Assembly (NCBI GenBank): GCA_028822585.1
Contig: JAPKDL010000025.1
Coordinates: 1 to 33,729 of the forward strand
Direction: 5' to 3'
DNA length: 33,729 nucleotides
Origin: Alphaproteobacteria bacterium
GTDB lineage: Bacteria > Pseudomonadota > Alphaproteobacteria > UBA8366 > GCA-2717185
A program made the translations under genes and the position numbers. Positions 16,929 to 24,624 of this stretch are shown piece after piece. The notes beneath the pieces are model-generated. The model saw only the letters and a program-made list of their open reading frames with translations. It was not told the DNA's origin and did no database searches. Positions within the stretch are counted from its first letter, which is position 1. Every line of letters begins with the position of its first letter.

Positions 16929-18560
16929 ATGGGTATGGATATGCATTTTTTGACAATTGCGGACGCCGCGCGCCAAATTGAAGCGAAATCACTGTCACCG
17001 GTAGACCTGGTTGAAGCGCTGTTGGCGCGAATTGACGCCATCAACCCGCAATTGGACGCCTTCATTACATTGACTGGCGAACAAGCGCTGGCCGCCGCCC
17101 GCAACGCTGAGGCGGAGATAGCCGCCGGTCGCTATCTTGGGCCGCTGCATGGCATCCCGTTTGGCTTGAAGGACATTTACAACAGTGCGGGCGTATTGAC
17201 ATCCGGCCATTCCCGCACTGCCAAGGACCATATCCCCGACGAAGACGCCACCACAACGGCGCGGCTTCGCGGCGCTGGCGGCGTGTTGATGGGCAAGCTT
17301 TCGACCCATGAATTCGCCCATGGCGGCCCCTCTTTCGATCTGCCCTGGCCACCAGCGCGTAATCCCTGGAATCGCGACCATCAAACCGGTGGGTCAAGCA
17401 GCGGATCGGGCGCCGCCGTCGCCGCTGGATTTTTATTCGGTGCTATGGGGTCGGATACTGGCGGGTCGATCCGAAACCCCGCCGCGCTTTGTGGCATTGT
17501 GGGACTAAAGCCCACATATGGATTGGTCAGCCGTTACGGCGTCATGCCGAATTCCTACACCTTCGACCATGCAGGGCCCATGACCTGGACCGTCGAAGAC
17601 GCCGCTATCATGTTACAGACACTAGCGGGACACGATCCCAAGGACCCGGCCAGCGCGAAGGTATCTATCCCGGACTACCGCGCCGCCCTGACCGGCGACA
17701 TTCGCGGCATAAAAATTGGTGTCGTACGCCATTTCTGGGAGGAGGACCACCCCGCCAACGACGAAGTCTGCGCCGCTATGGATGCGGCCATAGATGTTCT
17801 GCGCGGCCTGGGCGCGACGTGCGAAGACGTGCGGATGGAACCGATGCAGGCGTATTACGACACCAAAGTCACCATTGCCGAATCCGAATTGTTTTCGGTC
17901 CATCGGAAAGCTCTTATGGAACAACCAAGCGATTTTGGCGGCGACTTCCTGGCTCGCGTTCTGCCCGCCTGTCTGATCAGCGGCCCCGATTATGTGGAAG
18001 CGCAGCGCCGTCGGCGGCTGCATATCGCCCGGATGGATCCAATTTACGCCAAACACGATATCCTCGTGACAGCGGGACCGTATGGCCCGGCGCCCCGGCT
18101 GGATAGCCACCGCACCGGTACGTTCTTTTACGGCTCCAACATCGCCACGCCGTTTGACGTTACCGGCGGCCCCGCGCTGGCGCAGTGCAACGGATTTTCC
18201 AAAAGCGGATTGCCGCTATCCCTGCAGTTTGTTGGCCGGCCATTTGATGAAACCACGGTGTTGCGCGCCGCGGACGCTTATGAAAAAGCGACGCCCTTTC
18301 GCGACCACCGCCCGGACCTTCAACCGGGCCTGTCGCCGGATCGACCCGCGCCCTTTGCGCCGCCAACGCCCGAAATCACCCTGGACGCCGCCACGCAGGC
18401 GCTCGTCGCCGGAATGGCGAAGCGCGCCGGGTTATCGCTAAATGAACGAAACTTGGCGTTTTTGTATGAAGCCGCACCTGGCGTCTTCGCCATGGCCGAC
18501 CGGCTGCGCGAGCCCATCACCTGGTGGGATGAGCCCGGCAACACGTTTAATTTCCCCTAA
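16929..18560 (+). CDS. Amidase-signature family hydrolase
   Basis: A 543-residue amidase-signature enzyme. The Ser-cisSer-Lys triad is complete: Lys81 in PFGLKDIYN, the cis-Ser in [14 protein letters not shown] (about Ser156) and the nucleophile in [10 protein letters not shown] (Ser180). [13 protein letters not shown] follows as usual. These enzymes hydrolyse amides, for example aryl or alkyl amides, urea derivatives or Gln-tRNA in GatA. It is not GatA: no gatB or gatC is nearby, and the C-terminal 70 residues (after [10 protein letters not shown]) extend differently. The start may be any of three close in-frame ATGs (16929, 16935, 16941). It converges with the aminotransferase gene. The substrate is unknown; an amidohydrolase releasing ammonia is the general role. 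Confidence 0.92.
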   Translation: MGMDMHFLTIADAARQIEAKSLSPVDLVEALLARIDAINPQLDAFITLTGEQALAAARNAEAEIAAGRYLGPLHGIPFGLKDIYNSAGVLTSGHSRTAKDHIPDEDATTTARLRGAGGVLMGKLSTHEFAHGGPSFDLPWPPARNPWNRDHQTGGSSSGSGAAVAAGFLFGAMGSDTGGSIRNPAALCGIVGLKPTYGLVSRYGVMPNSYTFDHAGPMTWTVEDAAIMLQTLAGHDPKDPASAKVSIPDYRAALTGDIRGIKIGVVRHFWEEDHPANDEVCAAMDAAIDVLRGLGATCEDVRMEPMQAYYDTKVTIAESELFSVHRKALMEQPSDFGGDFLARVLPACLISGPDYVEAQRRRRLHIARMDPIYAKHDILVTAGPYGPAPRLDSHRTGTFFYGSNIATPFDVTGGPALAQCNGFSKSGLPLSLQFVGRPFDETTVLRAADAYEKATPFRDHRPDLQPGLSPDRPAPFAPPTPEITLDAATQALVAGMAKRAGLSLNERNLAFLYEAAPGVFAMADRLREPITWWDEPGNTFNFP

Positions 18561-18587
18561 TAACCTGACCTTAGCTCATGACCTGCC

Positions 18588-19790
18588 TTAAGTAAGGTCG
18601 GCGCAGGCTTTTATAATTAAATCACCACCGCGGACGAGGTCGTCTTCTGGCGCGACAAAACTGGCACGGAAATATGGCGACAACCCATACGCGACACCTT
18701 GGACGACCGCAACACCGACTGAATCCAGCAGATACATGGTGAAGTCGGTGTCGTTTTCGATCACGCGACCATCCGGCGCTGTTTTGCCCAACGTTCCCGC
18801 ACAGGAACAAAAAATATACATGGCGCCATCGGGCAAATCACATTGCAGTCCCTTCGCCGCGTTCAATTTTTCGAATAGGATATCGCGCCGATGCTGCAGA
18901 TTGGCCGTACGTTCCTTCACGAATTCCTGCGGGCCTTCCAACGCCGCGATGGCGGCGGCTTGGGCCACGGCGCTCACGCCTGATGTGCTTTGGGATTGCA
19001 TCTTGCACATGTTGGCGATGATTTCCTTGGGTCCCCCCGCAAATCCAAGACGCCACCCGGTCATCGAATAGGCCTTCGAGACACCGTTACAGGTCACCGT
19101 GCGATCATATAGCTTGGGTTCAATTTGGGCGAAGGTCGAAAATACATGTCCATCGAAGATCAAATGTTCATAAACATCGTCGGTCAGAATATGAACATGG
19201 GGATGTTTCAACAACACATCCGCCAACGTCCGCATTTCGTCTGGGGTATAGACCGCACCCGTCGGATTGCTGGGCATACAGAACATCAGCCATTTGGTGT
19301 TTTCGGTGATCGCCTCTTCAAGTTGTTCCGGCCGCATCTTGAACAAGTTGTTCTGCCCGCAGTTCACGATAACCGGCGTTCCCCCGGCCAATTGTACCAT
19401 GTCGGGATAGGACGCCCAATACGGCGCCGGAATGATCACCTCGTCGCCTGCACCAACAGTCGCCATCAAGGCGTTGAACAGGATTTGCTTGGTTCCCGAC
19501 CCGGCAGTGAGTTGATCCAAGCCATAGTCCAGATCATTGTCGCGCTTAAATTTAAGTTGGGCAGCTTCGCGCATGGGCAAGGTGCCGTTGACCGGCGTAT
19601 AGCGAATTTCGTTCTTCTCCATAAGCGCAATCGCCGCCTTATTGGCGTGATCGGGGGTTGGGAAATCGGGCTCCCCCGCTGTCAATTTGATGATGTCGCG
19701 GCCTTCGGCTTGAAGGTCACGCACCCGCGCCGATGCCATTTGACTGGGCGATGGTTTAAATCGTTGCATTCGGGGGGCGAAAAAATCCAC
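18588..19790 (-). CDS. Class I/II aspartate/aromatic aminotransferase (AAT I fold)
   Basis: A 400-residue PLP enzyme. The Schiff-base lysine is Lys239 in NGVSKAYSMTGWRLGF. Other marks are LTAGEPDFPTPDH, YTPVNGTLPMREA, GSGTKQILFNAL (phosphate-binding region), PAPYWASYPDM, CMPSNPTGAVY (Asn and Pro at the ring) and TDDVYEHLIFDG. It resembles subgroup I-beta/gamma aspartate aminotransferases that use aspartate, tyrosine or other amino acids with 2-oxoglutarate. The start is GTG at 19790, because CAGGAG lies 8 bases upstream and homology starts immediately; the upstream in-frame ATG at 19844 adds 18 unrelated residues. It lies 62 bases after the CMD-family gene on the same strand and may be transcribed with it. 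Confidence 0.93.
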   Translation of the reverse strand: MDFFAPRMQRFKPSPSQMASARVRDLQAEGRDIIKLTAGEPDFPTPDHANKAAIALMEKNEIRYTPVNGTLPMREAAQLKFKRDNDLDYGLDQLTAGSGTKQILFNALMATVGAGDEVIIPAPYWASYPDMVQLAGGTPVIVNCGQNNLFKMRPEQLEEAITENTKWLMFCMPSNPTGAVYTPDEMRTLADVLLKHPHVHILTDDVYEHLIFDGHVFSTFAQIEPKLYDRTVTCNGVSKAYSMTGWRLGFAGGPKEIIANMCKMQSQSTSGVSAVAQAAAIAALEGPQEFVKERTANLQHRRDILFEKLNAAKGLQCDLPDGAMYIFCSCAGTLGKTAPDGRVIENDTDFTMYLLDSVGVAVVQGVAYGLSPYFRASFVAPEDDLVRGGDLIIKACADLT

Positions 19791-19852
19791 GTTAGCGTCT
19801 CCTGATCTAGTTTGGCCAACAGTTTTCCCTAAAACCCAGCGCAAAAAAAGGC

Positions 19853-20428
19853 CTAATAATTATCATCGCCAGACGCGTTGCCGTCTGGCGGCCAGGCGTC
19901 CACGCCCTCTTCAAGCGGCACTTCAAGGCTGCGCAGCAGTTGTGAAAACATTGTCCAATGGCCAATCGCGACGACCATCTCAACCAATTCGGCCTGGCTG
20001 CGAATATGGGTCGCGCATTCCATCCAGACCCGATCGGATATCTTGCCATGCTCCAGCGTATCATCAACCGCCGCCAACACCACCTTGTCCGCCGCGCCTA
20101 AATTATCCGCCTTCTTCCAATCGCGCACGGCCACTACCTCTTCCGCCGCCAACCCAATATGTTCCGCAAAGCGCCAATGCTGGCTCCATTCGTAATTAGA
20201 CCCTGTCACCCACGCGATGCGCATGATGATGAGTTCCCGTAACCGGACATCGAGCTTCTTGCCGGTGAACAGAAGAGTCGACAGCAATTCCGTCATCGCT
20301 TTGGCTAAATCCGGATTGTGCAACAGCACCCGATAGACGCTGAGTGGCGCCAAAGATTCCCGAACGCCAACCTCCTTCGCCGCAGCAAGCGCGTCTTCAA
20401 CCGACAGCATTTTCAAACGTTCAGACAT
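19853..20428 (-). CDS. AhpD-like carboxymuconolactone decarboxylase (CMD) family protein
   Basis: A 191-residue helical protein of the AhpD/CMD superfamily. The core is KLDVRLRELIIMRIAWVTGSNYEWSQHWRFAEHIGL, which keeps the ExxxxxxxH-type helix pair and the histidines (YEWSQH, FAEH). The redox CxxC of AhpD is absent, because the position reads YEWS, so peroxidase-type disulfide chemistry is unlikely. The CMD group without the cysteines includes decarboxylases and many proteins of unknown function. It has a GGGGGA Shine-Dalgarno-like stretch before the ATG. It precedes the aminotransferase gene on the minus strand. Confidence 0.83.
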   Translation of the reverse strand: MSERLKMLSVEDALAAAKEVGVRESLAPLSVYRVLLHNPDLAKAMTELLSTLLFTGKKLDVRLRELIIMRIAWVTGSNYEWSQHWRFAEHIGLAAEEVVAVRDWKKADNLGAADKVVLAAVDDTLEHGKISDRVWMECATHIRSQAELVEMVVAIGHWTMFSQLLRSLEVPLEEGVDAWPPDGNASGDDNY

Positions 20429-20574
20429 TCAACATCCCCCTATCTGATGTGCACTGCGTTTATGACCCACGAAATGCCGCAATTCCAGCCCAATATTCCC
20501 ATAGTTTTCGCCATTAATGTGGGTACGAACATCGCGCGATCGCCAAACTTCAAAAGCAAGACAGGACTCAAGTA

Positions 20575-21113
20575 ATGTTGAACCGGATCATCACAAAGAA
20601 AAAACCACCCAGCGCCGCCCAGACCCCGCCGTCCCACCACGACGTCAAGCAGAACAGCCCAGCCCTCGCGGAACGCTGACAAATTCTGCCTACTCTCCCG
20701 TATCAAATACCAATTCACAGCAGGCGGCGCTTATTGGGCCCGGCGTTTATTTCGAAGGAACATTACAGAATTGTGACGAAGTCGTCATCGACGGTACGGT
20801 GCAGGCGAGCATTGTCGCCAACCGCATATTGGTTCGCGAATCCGGCAGGTTTTCCTGCGCGGCGACAGTTAACGACGCGGCGGTCCTGGGTAATTTTGAA
20901 GGCACCTTGACCGCCTCCACAAAATTAACGGTGAACGCCACCGGGCGTGTTTCCGGCGCGATCAGCTGCGCGGCGTTAGAAATCTCATCCGGCGGCATTC
21001 TGACCGGCAACATCAATGTTATTGACGACAACAGCGCCGCGCAAATGCTGGACGCCGTCGAAATCACCAAAGACCTGGCTGTTCCAAAGCTCGACCGGGA
21101 CGCCGCTGAATAA
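20575..21113 (+). CDS. Bactofilin with apparent 5' frameshift
   Basis: Bactofilins polymerise into cytoskeletal filaments through a right-handed beta-helix. That domain is clear from about 20730 (LIGPGVYFEGTLQNCDEVVIDGTVQASIVANRILV through LEISSGGILTGNINVID). The natural start appears to be ATG 20575, with AGGA 8 bases upstream, giving MLNRIITKKKPPSAA, the lysine-rich opening usual in bactofilins. That frame stops at TGA 20677-20679, while the helix lies in the -1 frame. The 5' frame has GC-rich third positions until near the stop, so the shift seems to lie at about 20660-20679. The helix frame alone has only ATG 20517, with no Shine-Dalgarno and an unconvincing peptide. It may be a sequencing error, a true disruption, or recoding. 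An A6 run is at 20599-20604. Confidence 0.75.
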
Positions 21114-21118
21114 AACGG

Positions 21119-22654
21119 TCAATCCGGTGTGAAGACATTAAGCCCCCCAGCGTGCCGAACCTCGCCGGACGCGCCGAGATAGTCGTTTTCGGTCATTGTC
21201 GCCAATAACGCCGGGTCATCAGGCGGGTTGGCGATAAAGCGGCTACCATCCTCCAGACGCCCAAATAGAATACCGTAGGACGGTCCCTTGCGGTCATGCA
21301 TGACCGTATAAGTCTCGATGCTCCCCTTGCCATTCGCTGCTTCGGTCACGGCGGGTCCTTTATCCGCATTGATCGCGGCTTGATAAACCGCCGGGTCTTT
21401 CGGCGAGAAAGGTTTGCCAGTGGGTTCCATCGAATAAATGCCCGCGGATTGTTTCGTGATGTAATTACCATTCCCCGTGACCATGCCCTTCACGCCGGGC
21501 TTGGCCCGCACCTTATTCATCATCTCCGCAATGGAATGGGTGACGTAGTTATTTCCTGGCCCGCCGAAATACGGCAATCCACCGGTAACCGTCAAACCAC
21601 GGGGGTCGTCGAGGGGAATTTTCATTTCCTGACAGGCGATCTGCACCGCCGAGGGGAAACAGCTATAGAGGTCGAGATGCGCCAAGTCGTCGAGCGTGCA
21701 CTCCGCCATCTCAAACGTTTCGCGCGCCACCGTCGCCATCGCTGGTGACGAATGCATATTCTTGCGGTCACTTAAAAACCAATGGTCATAGGCGTCGCCG
21801 CATCCATGCAGATACACCCATTTGTCTTCCGGAATCCCAAGCGTCTTAGCTTTGGCAACCGAGGTCAGAATGATCGCTGCAGACTGGTCGATAAAGGCGT
21901 TGGAGTTCATTAGCTTGGTGTAAGGAAAGCCAATATAGGGATTAGTTTCGCTCAACGTTGAAATGTCTTCCGGAGAAAAACCCTGACGCCGGTCGGCCAA
22001 TGGGTTTTCAGCGGCGACGTTGGCAAAGCCCGCGAACAGCTTGCCCATTTCAGCATTGTGTTCGGCGATAGTGCGCCCCCGGGCTCCACGAATGGCGTTT
22101 TCGATCATCGGATAGGCGAAGATAGCCCCGCTCATGCGATGACGGTCTTCCATATCGCTCCACCCGCGTGTCTTGACGCCCCATTCCTCATATTTCCCAC
22201 CAGGGTCTTCGCCCCAATCCAGTTCGATTCCGGCCCGCTGCGCCGCCTTTTGGGTCGCCAGCGCTTCTCCACCGCAAATCATCGCCGCTTCAACCTCGCC
22301 CCGCGTCACCATTTCAAACAACCGATTGACGCACCATTGCGGCATATTGCCACCAGGGTGGGTGTAAATCAGCCGCGTCGCCGACGACGCGCCCAATCGA
22401 TTGGCCAGGGAGACCGGCGGATTGGCGTATTCCCCAAACGGACAGGTAAAACGCCAGCTTGTGTCGGAAAAGGACCGGAGCAGAATCAAGGTATCCAACG
22501 TTTCCAGCAACGCCTTGCCCGCGCCGCTGTCTTCCGCCGCCTGACGCGCCGCCGCCGCCGTCATATCCATGGGCGAAAGCGCCGCTTTTGGGTCTGCTTC
22601 CCGTTGGGTCTTTTGCCCACAACCGACCAAAATCGGCGTCCGGCTATCATCCAT
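21119..22654 (-). CDS. Thiolase-like (SCP-x/acetyl-CoA acetyltransferase-like) protein
   Basis: A 511-residue protein of the thiolase superfamily, longer than standard thiolases (about 390-400). LANRLGASSATRLIYTHPGGNMPQWCVNRL corresponds to the region that normally holds the nucleophilic Cys. Here it reads HPGGNMPQ, without the Cys-Ser nucleophile motif. Later come DLYSCFPSAVQIACQEM and VTGGLPYFGGPGNNYVTHSIAEM, the segments characteristic of the SCP2-type branch. The C-terminal 110 residues or so form an extra domain (SAGIYSMEPTGKPF onward). The branch may act as an atypical thiolase, aldolase or retro-aldolase in acyl-CoA side-chain breakdown. AGGAG precedes the ATG. Last gene of a three-gene minus-strand operon, 12 bases after the dehydrogenase-like gene. 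Confidence 0.85.
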   Translation of the reverse strand: MDDSRTPILVGCGQKTQREADPKAALSPMDMTAAAARQAAEDSGAGKALLETLDTLILLRSFSDTSWRFTCPFGEYANPPVSLANRLGASSATRLIYTHPGGNMPQWCVNRLFEMVTRGEVEAAMICGGEALATQKAAQRAGIELDWGEDPGGKYEEWGVKTRGWSDMEDRHRMSGAIFAYPMIENAIRGARGRTIAEHNAEMGKLFAGFANVAAENPLADRRQGFSPEDISTLSETNPYIGFPYTKLMNSNAFIDQSAAIILTSVAKAKTLGIPEDKWVYLHGCGDAYDHWFLSDRKNMHSSPAMATVARETFEMAECTLDDLAHLDLYSCFPSAVQIACQEMKIPLDDPRGLTVTGGLPYFGGPGNNYVTHSIAEMMNKVRAKPGVKGMVTGNGNYITKQSAGIYSMEPTGKPFSPKDPAVYQAAINADKGPAVTEAANGKGSIETYTVMHDRKGPSYGILFGRLEDGSRFIANPPDDPALLATMTENDYLGASGEVRHAGGLNVFTPD

Positions 22655-22666
22655 GTCTCGATACTC

Positions 22667-23842
22667 CTATTGCATGGGATTAACGTCGGGGACCCCCAAC
22701 ATCATTTGGCCCAAATTTTCATAAGCGATTTCGCTGACCATAAGATGCTGGGCGGCGACGTTCATGTCACGTAAGCATTGTTGCAGGATGTTTTGTTGAT
22801 AGATCGCGCCGCCACCGGAATACCGGAACGTGTCGGTCACCACTTCCAGGGCCACTTCAGTGCAGTAGGATGCAATTGCGCGGAGTTCCCCTTGCAATCG
22901 CGTTGACGGTCGCCCGCCCTCAACAACAGCTTGGTAGGCCGCATCGTTGAGTTCGATGGCCAGCGACCGCGCGGCGCGCAATTTAAGGTCGCCCGCACCA
23001 AGCATCCGTTGCACGGCTGGTCGCGCCGAGAGGCTGGAGAGTTTGCCCGTATATCCACGCTTTTTCGCCGCTTCGCGTTCCGTAAAAGCGTCGAGCGCGC
23101 GGCGGGCGACGCCCAGCGCAAAACCCGCATGTTCATTGGCGACGAAACCCGGATGCCCAATTTGATAAACTGGACCGCCCCGATTTTGAACGCCGTCGAG
23201 TAAATTCCATGTAAAAGCTTCCTGTACGAACAGGCCATCCACCGAAAAATCGCAACTGCCGGTGCCCTTCAATCCTGCAACCTGCCAATTGTCATGGAGT
23301 TCCACCGAGGCCGTTGGAAACACCATCATGCGCCGTTCCGGCGTTCCATCCCGCACAACGATGGCGCCGGCCCCAATCCATTCGGAGTGGCGGACGCCGC
23401 TGGCGAACGGCCATCGACCAGATAAAAGATAACCCCCATCGACAATCTCGGTTTTGCCAATGGGCATGGCGACGACCGCACCTAAAGGAATGTGGCCTGA
23501 CGGGAACATTTCCGCTATCGCCGTGTCTGGCAGAAAGGCACCCGGCAGACCAACAGAGGTAGACCCAACCATGGCGCACCAACTCGCTGCGGAACTGGCG
23601 TACGCCAATGCTTCCAGCACCAGCATTTGCGTCGTTGGGTCCGCCTCCGCGCCGCCAAGCTCGGCGGGCAATTTCAACCGGAACATGCCTGCGTCTTCGA
23701 GTATTTTTACCGATTCCGGCGATAGCGTGTTGTGTGCCTCATCAATCGGGGCCTGAGCCGTCAAAGTGTCAGCAATATCTTCAACCGAAGACAGCAATTC
23801 CCGTCGGGTTTTCGACACATCTATAGGAGCTTCCGTACTCAT
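22667..23842 (-). CDS. Acyl-CoA dehydrogenase-fold flavoprotein, possibly a monooxygenase
   Basis: A 391-residue protein with the acyl-CoA dehydrogenase fold. It starts with the N-terminal helices (DEAHNTLSPESVKILEDAGMFRLKLPAELGGAEADP) and ALAYASSAASWCAMVGST. The middle beta domain has LSGRWPFASGVRHSEWIGAGAIV and VAGLKGTGSCDFSVDGLFV. The C-terminal helices end RYSGGGAIYQQNILQQCLRDMNVAAQHLMVS. The GSGxxxQ/RD-xxxAAQH ending resembles the flavin-dependent monooxygenase branch (HpaH/DszC-like) rather than true dehydrogenases, whose YEGT-type segment is absent. It could therefore hydroxylate with reduced flavin or dehydrogenate an acyl-CoA. AAGGGG lies 8 bases before the ATG. It sits between the methyltransferase and thiolase-like genes in one operon. 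Confidence 0.87.
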   Translation of the reverse strand: MSTEAPIDVSKTRRELLSSVEDIADTLTAQAPIDEAHNTLSPESVKILEDAGMFRLKLPAELGGAEADPTTQMLVLEALAYASSAASWCAMVGSTSVGLPGAFLPDTAIAEMFPSGHIPLGAVVAMPIGKTEIVDGGYLLSGRWPFASGVRHSEWIGAGAIVVRDGTPERRMMVFPTASVELHDNWQVAGLKGTGSCDFSVDGLFVQEAFTWNLLDGVQNRGGPVYQIGHPGFVANEHAGFALGVARRALDAFTEREAAKKRGYTGKLSSLSARPAVQRMLGAGDLKLRAARSLAIELNDAAYQAVVEGGRPSTRLQGELRAIASYCTEVALEVVTDTFRYSGGGAIYQQNILQQCLRDMNVAAQHLMVSEIAYENLGQMMLGVPDVNPMQ

Positions 23843-23870
23843 GAATTGACCCCTTACTGTTAGGGAGATG

Positions 23871-24446
23871 CTACGCTTTACCCGTCATGAAGGTATGATA
23901 ATCGTAAACGTCATGGGTTTCGATATTGCTGAACCCGGCATCTTCGAGTTGCCCCTGCATAACCGCCACCGGGACACGGCGTCCTACCGGTGGGCTTTTT
24001 CCGTTGTCGGCGTCCGCCCAATCGATAATCGCGACGACGCCAGCGGGCTTCAATAGACGTTTACATTCAACCATGAGAGGCTCGGGCGCGTCCAATTCAT
24101 GATGGAGTTGGCCCATGACGATAAAATCGGCGCTATCATCCGGCAGAGCAATCGCATTTGGCGCCATCAGCAGCACTTCAACGTTTTTTAAGTCACGTTC
24201 CACAGCGTCTTTGTGCAATAGACTCACCATACCTTCCAAGATATCACATCCATAGGCTTTCGCCTGTGGGAAGCGTTCCGCAAAAGGCAAAGTCAGGAAC
24301 CCAACGCCAGCGCCAATATCCACCAACGTACAGTGAGAGGCAGGCTTCAAGACTTCCCAGATACGGTCCGGATGAAAATATTCAAGCCGGTCGGGACTGC
24401 GCAGTCGCTCGATCCGCGCCGGATCCATACCCATTGTGTCGACCAT
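23871..24446 (-). CDS. Class I SAM-dependent methyltransferase
   Basis: A 191-residue methyltransferase with motif I TLVDIGAGVGFLTLPFAERFP for S-adenosylmethionine, an acidic residue after strand 2 (YGCDILEGM), ADFIVMGQLHHEL in the motif II/III region and KRLLKPAGVVAIIDW. The fold resembles UbiE/type-11 methyltransferases. The acceptor is not predictable. The start is placed at ATG 24446, because AAGGA lies 7-8 bases before it; the earlier in-frame ATG at 24500 adds 18 residues that look unrelated. It heads a minus-strand operon with the dehydrogenase-like gene 28 bases on, and diverges from the acyl-CoA ligase across about 180 bases. Confidence 0.87.
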   Translation of the reverse strand: MVDTMGMDPARIERLRSPDRLEYFHPDRIWEVLKPASHCTLVDIGAGVGFLTLPFAERFPQAKAYGCDILEGMVSLLHKDAVERDLKNVEVLLMAPNAIALPDDSADFIVMGQLHHELDAPEPLMVECKRLLKPAGVVAIIDWADADNGKSPPVGRRVPVAVMQGQLEDAGFSNIETHDVYDYHTFMTGKA

Positions 24447-24624
24447 AACGAAAATCCTTTTCAGATTAAGGTTGGATTTACGGCATGACGCCATATTCAA
24501 GAAGCGTCAAGGTAAACTGGCCCGAGGGAAACTGACTTGAGTCCGGGAGAGTGGTTTCGTAACGTTCCAAGCTATTGTCCGATCCCCGCTGCGGACGCAC
24601 CGCCGCCCTAAGAAAGCAAGCCCC

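Noticed and set aside
16351-16998. 215-codon minus-strand ORF opposite the J-domain gene
   Set aside because: The J-domain HPD and helices on the plus strand are convincing; the antisense frame has no domain.
17489-18106. 205-codon plus-strand frame inside the amidase
   Set aside because: Arginine-rich alternative frame inside a gene with a complete catalytic triad.
19125-19805. 226-codon plus-strand ORF opposite the aminotransferase
   Set aside because: The minus-strand PLP enzyme has all motifs; this frame shows none.
20517-20574. ATG 20517 as the bactofilin start
   Set aside because: No Shine-Dalgarno, and the resulting peptide is unlike bactofilin openings; the ATG at 20575 in the other frame fits better, with a frameshift.
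22058-22774. 238-codon plus-strand ORF opposite the thiolase-like gene
   Set aside because: Shadow of the minus-strand gene with histidine/proline/arginine-rich composition and no family match.
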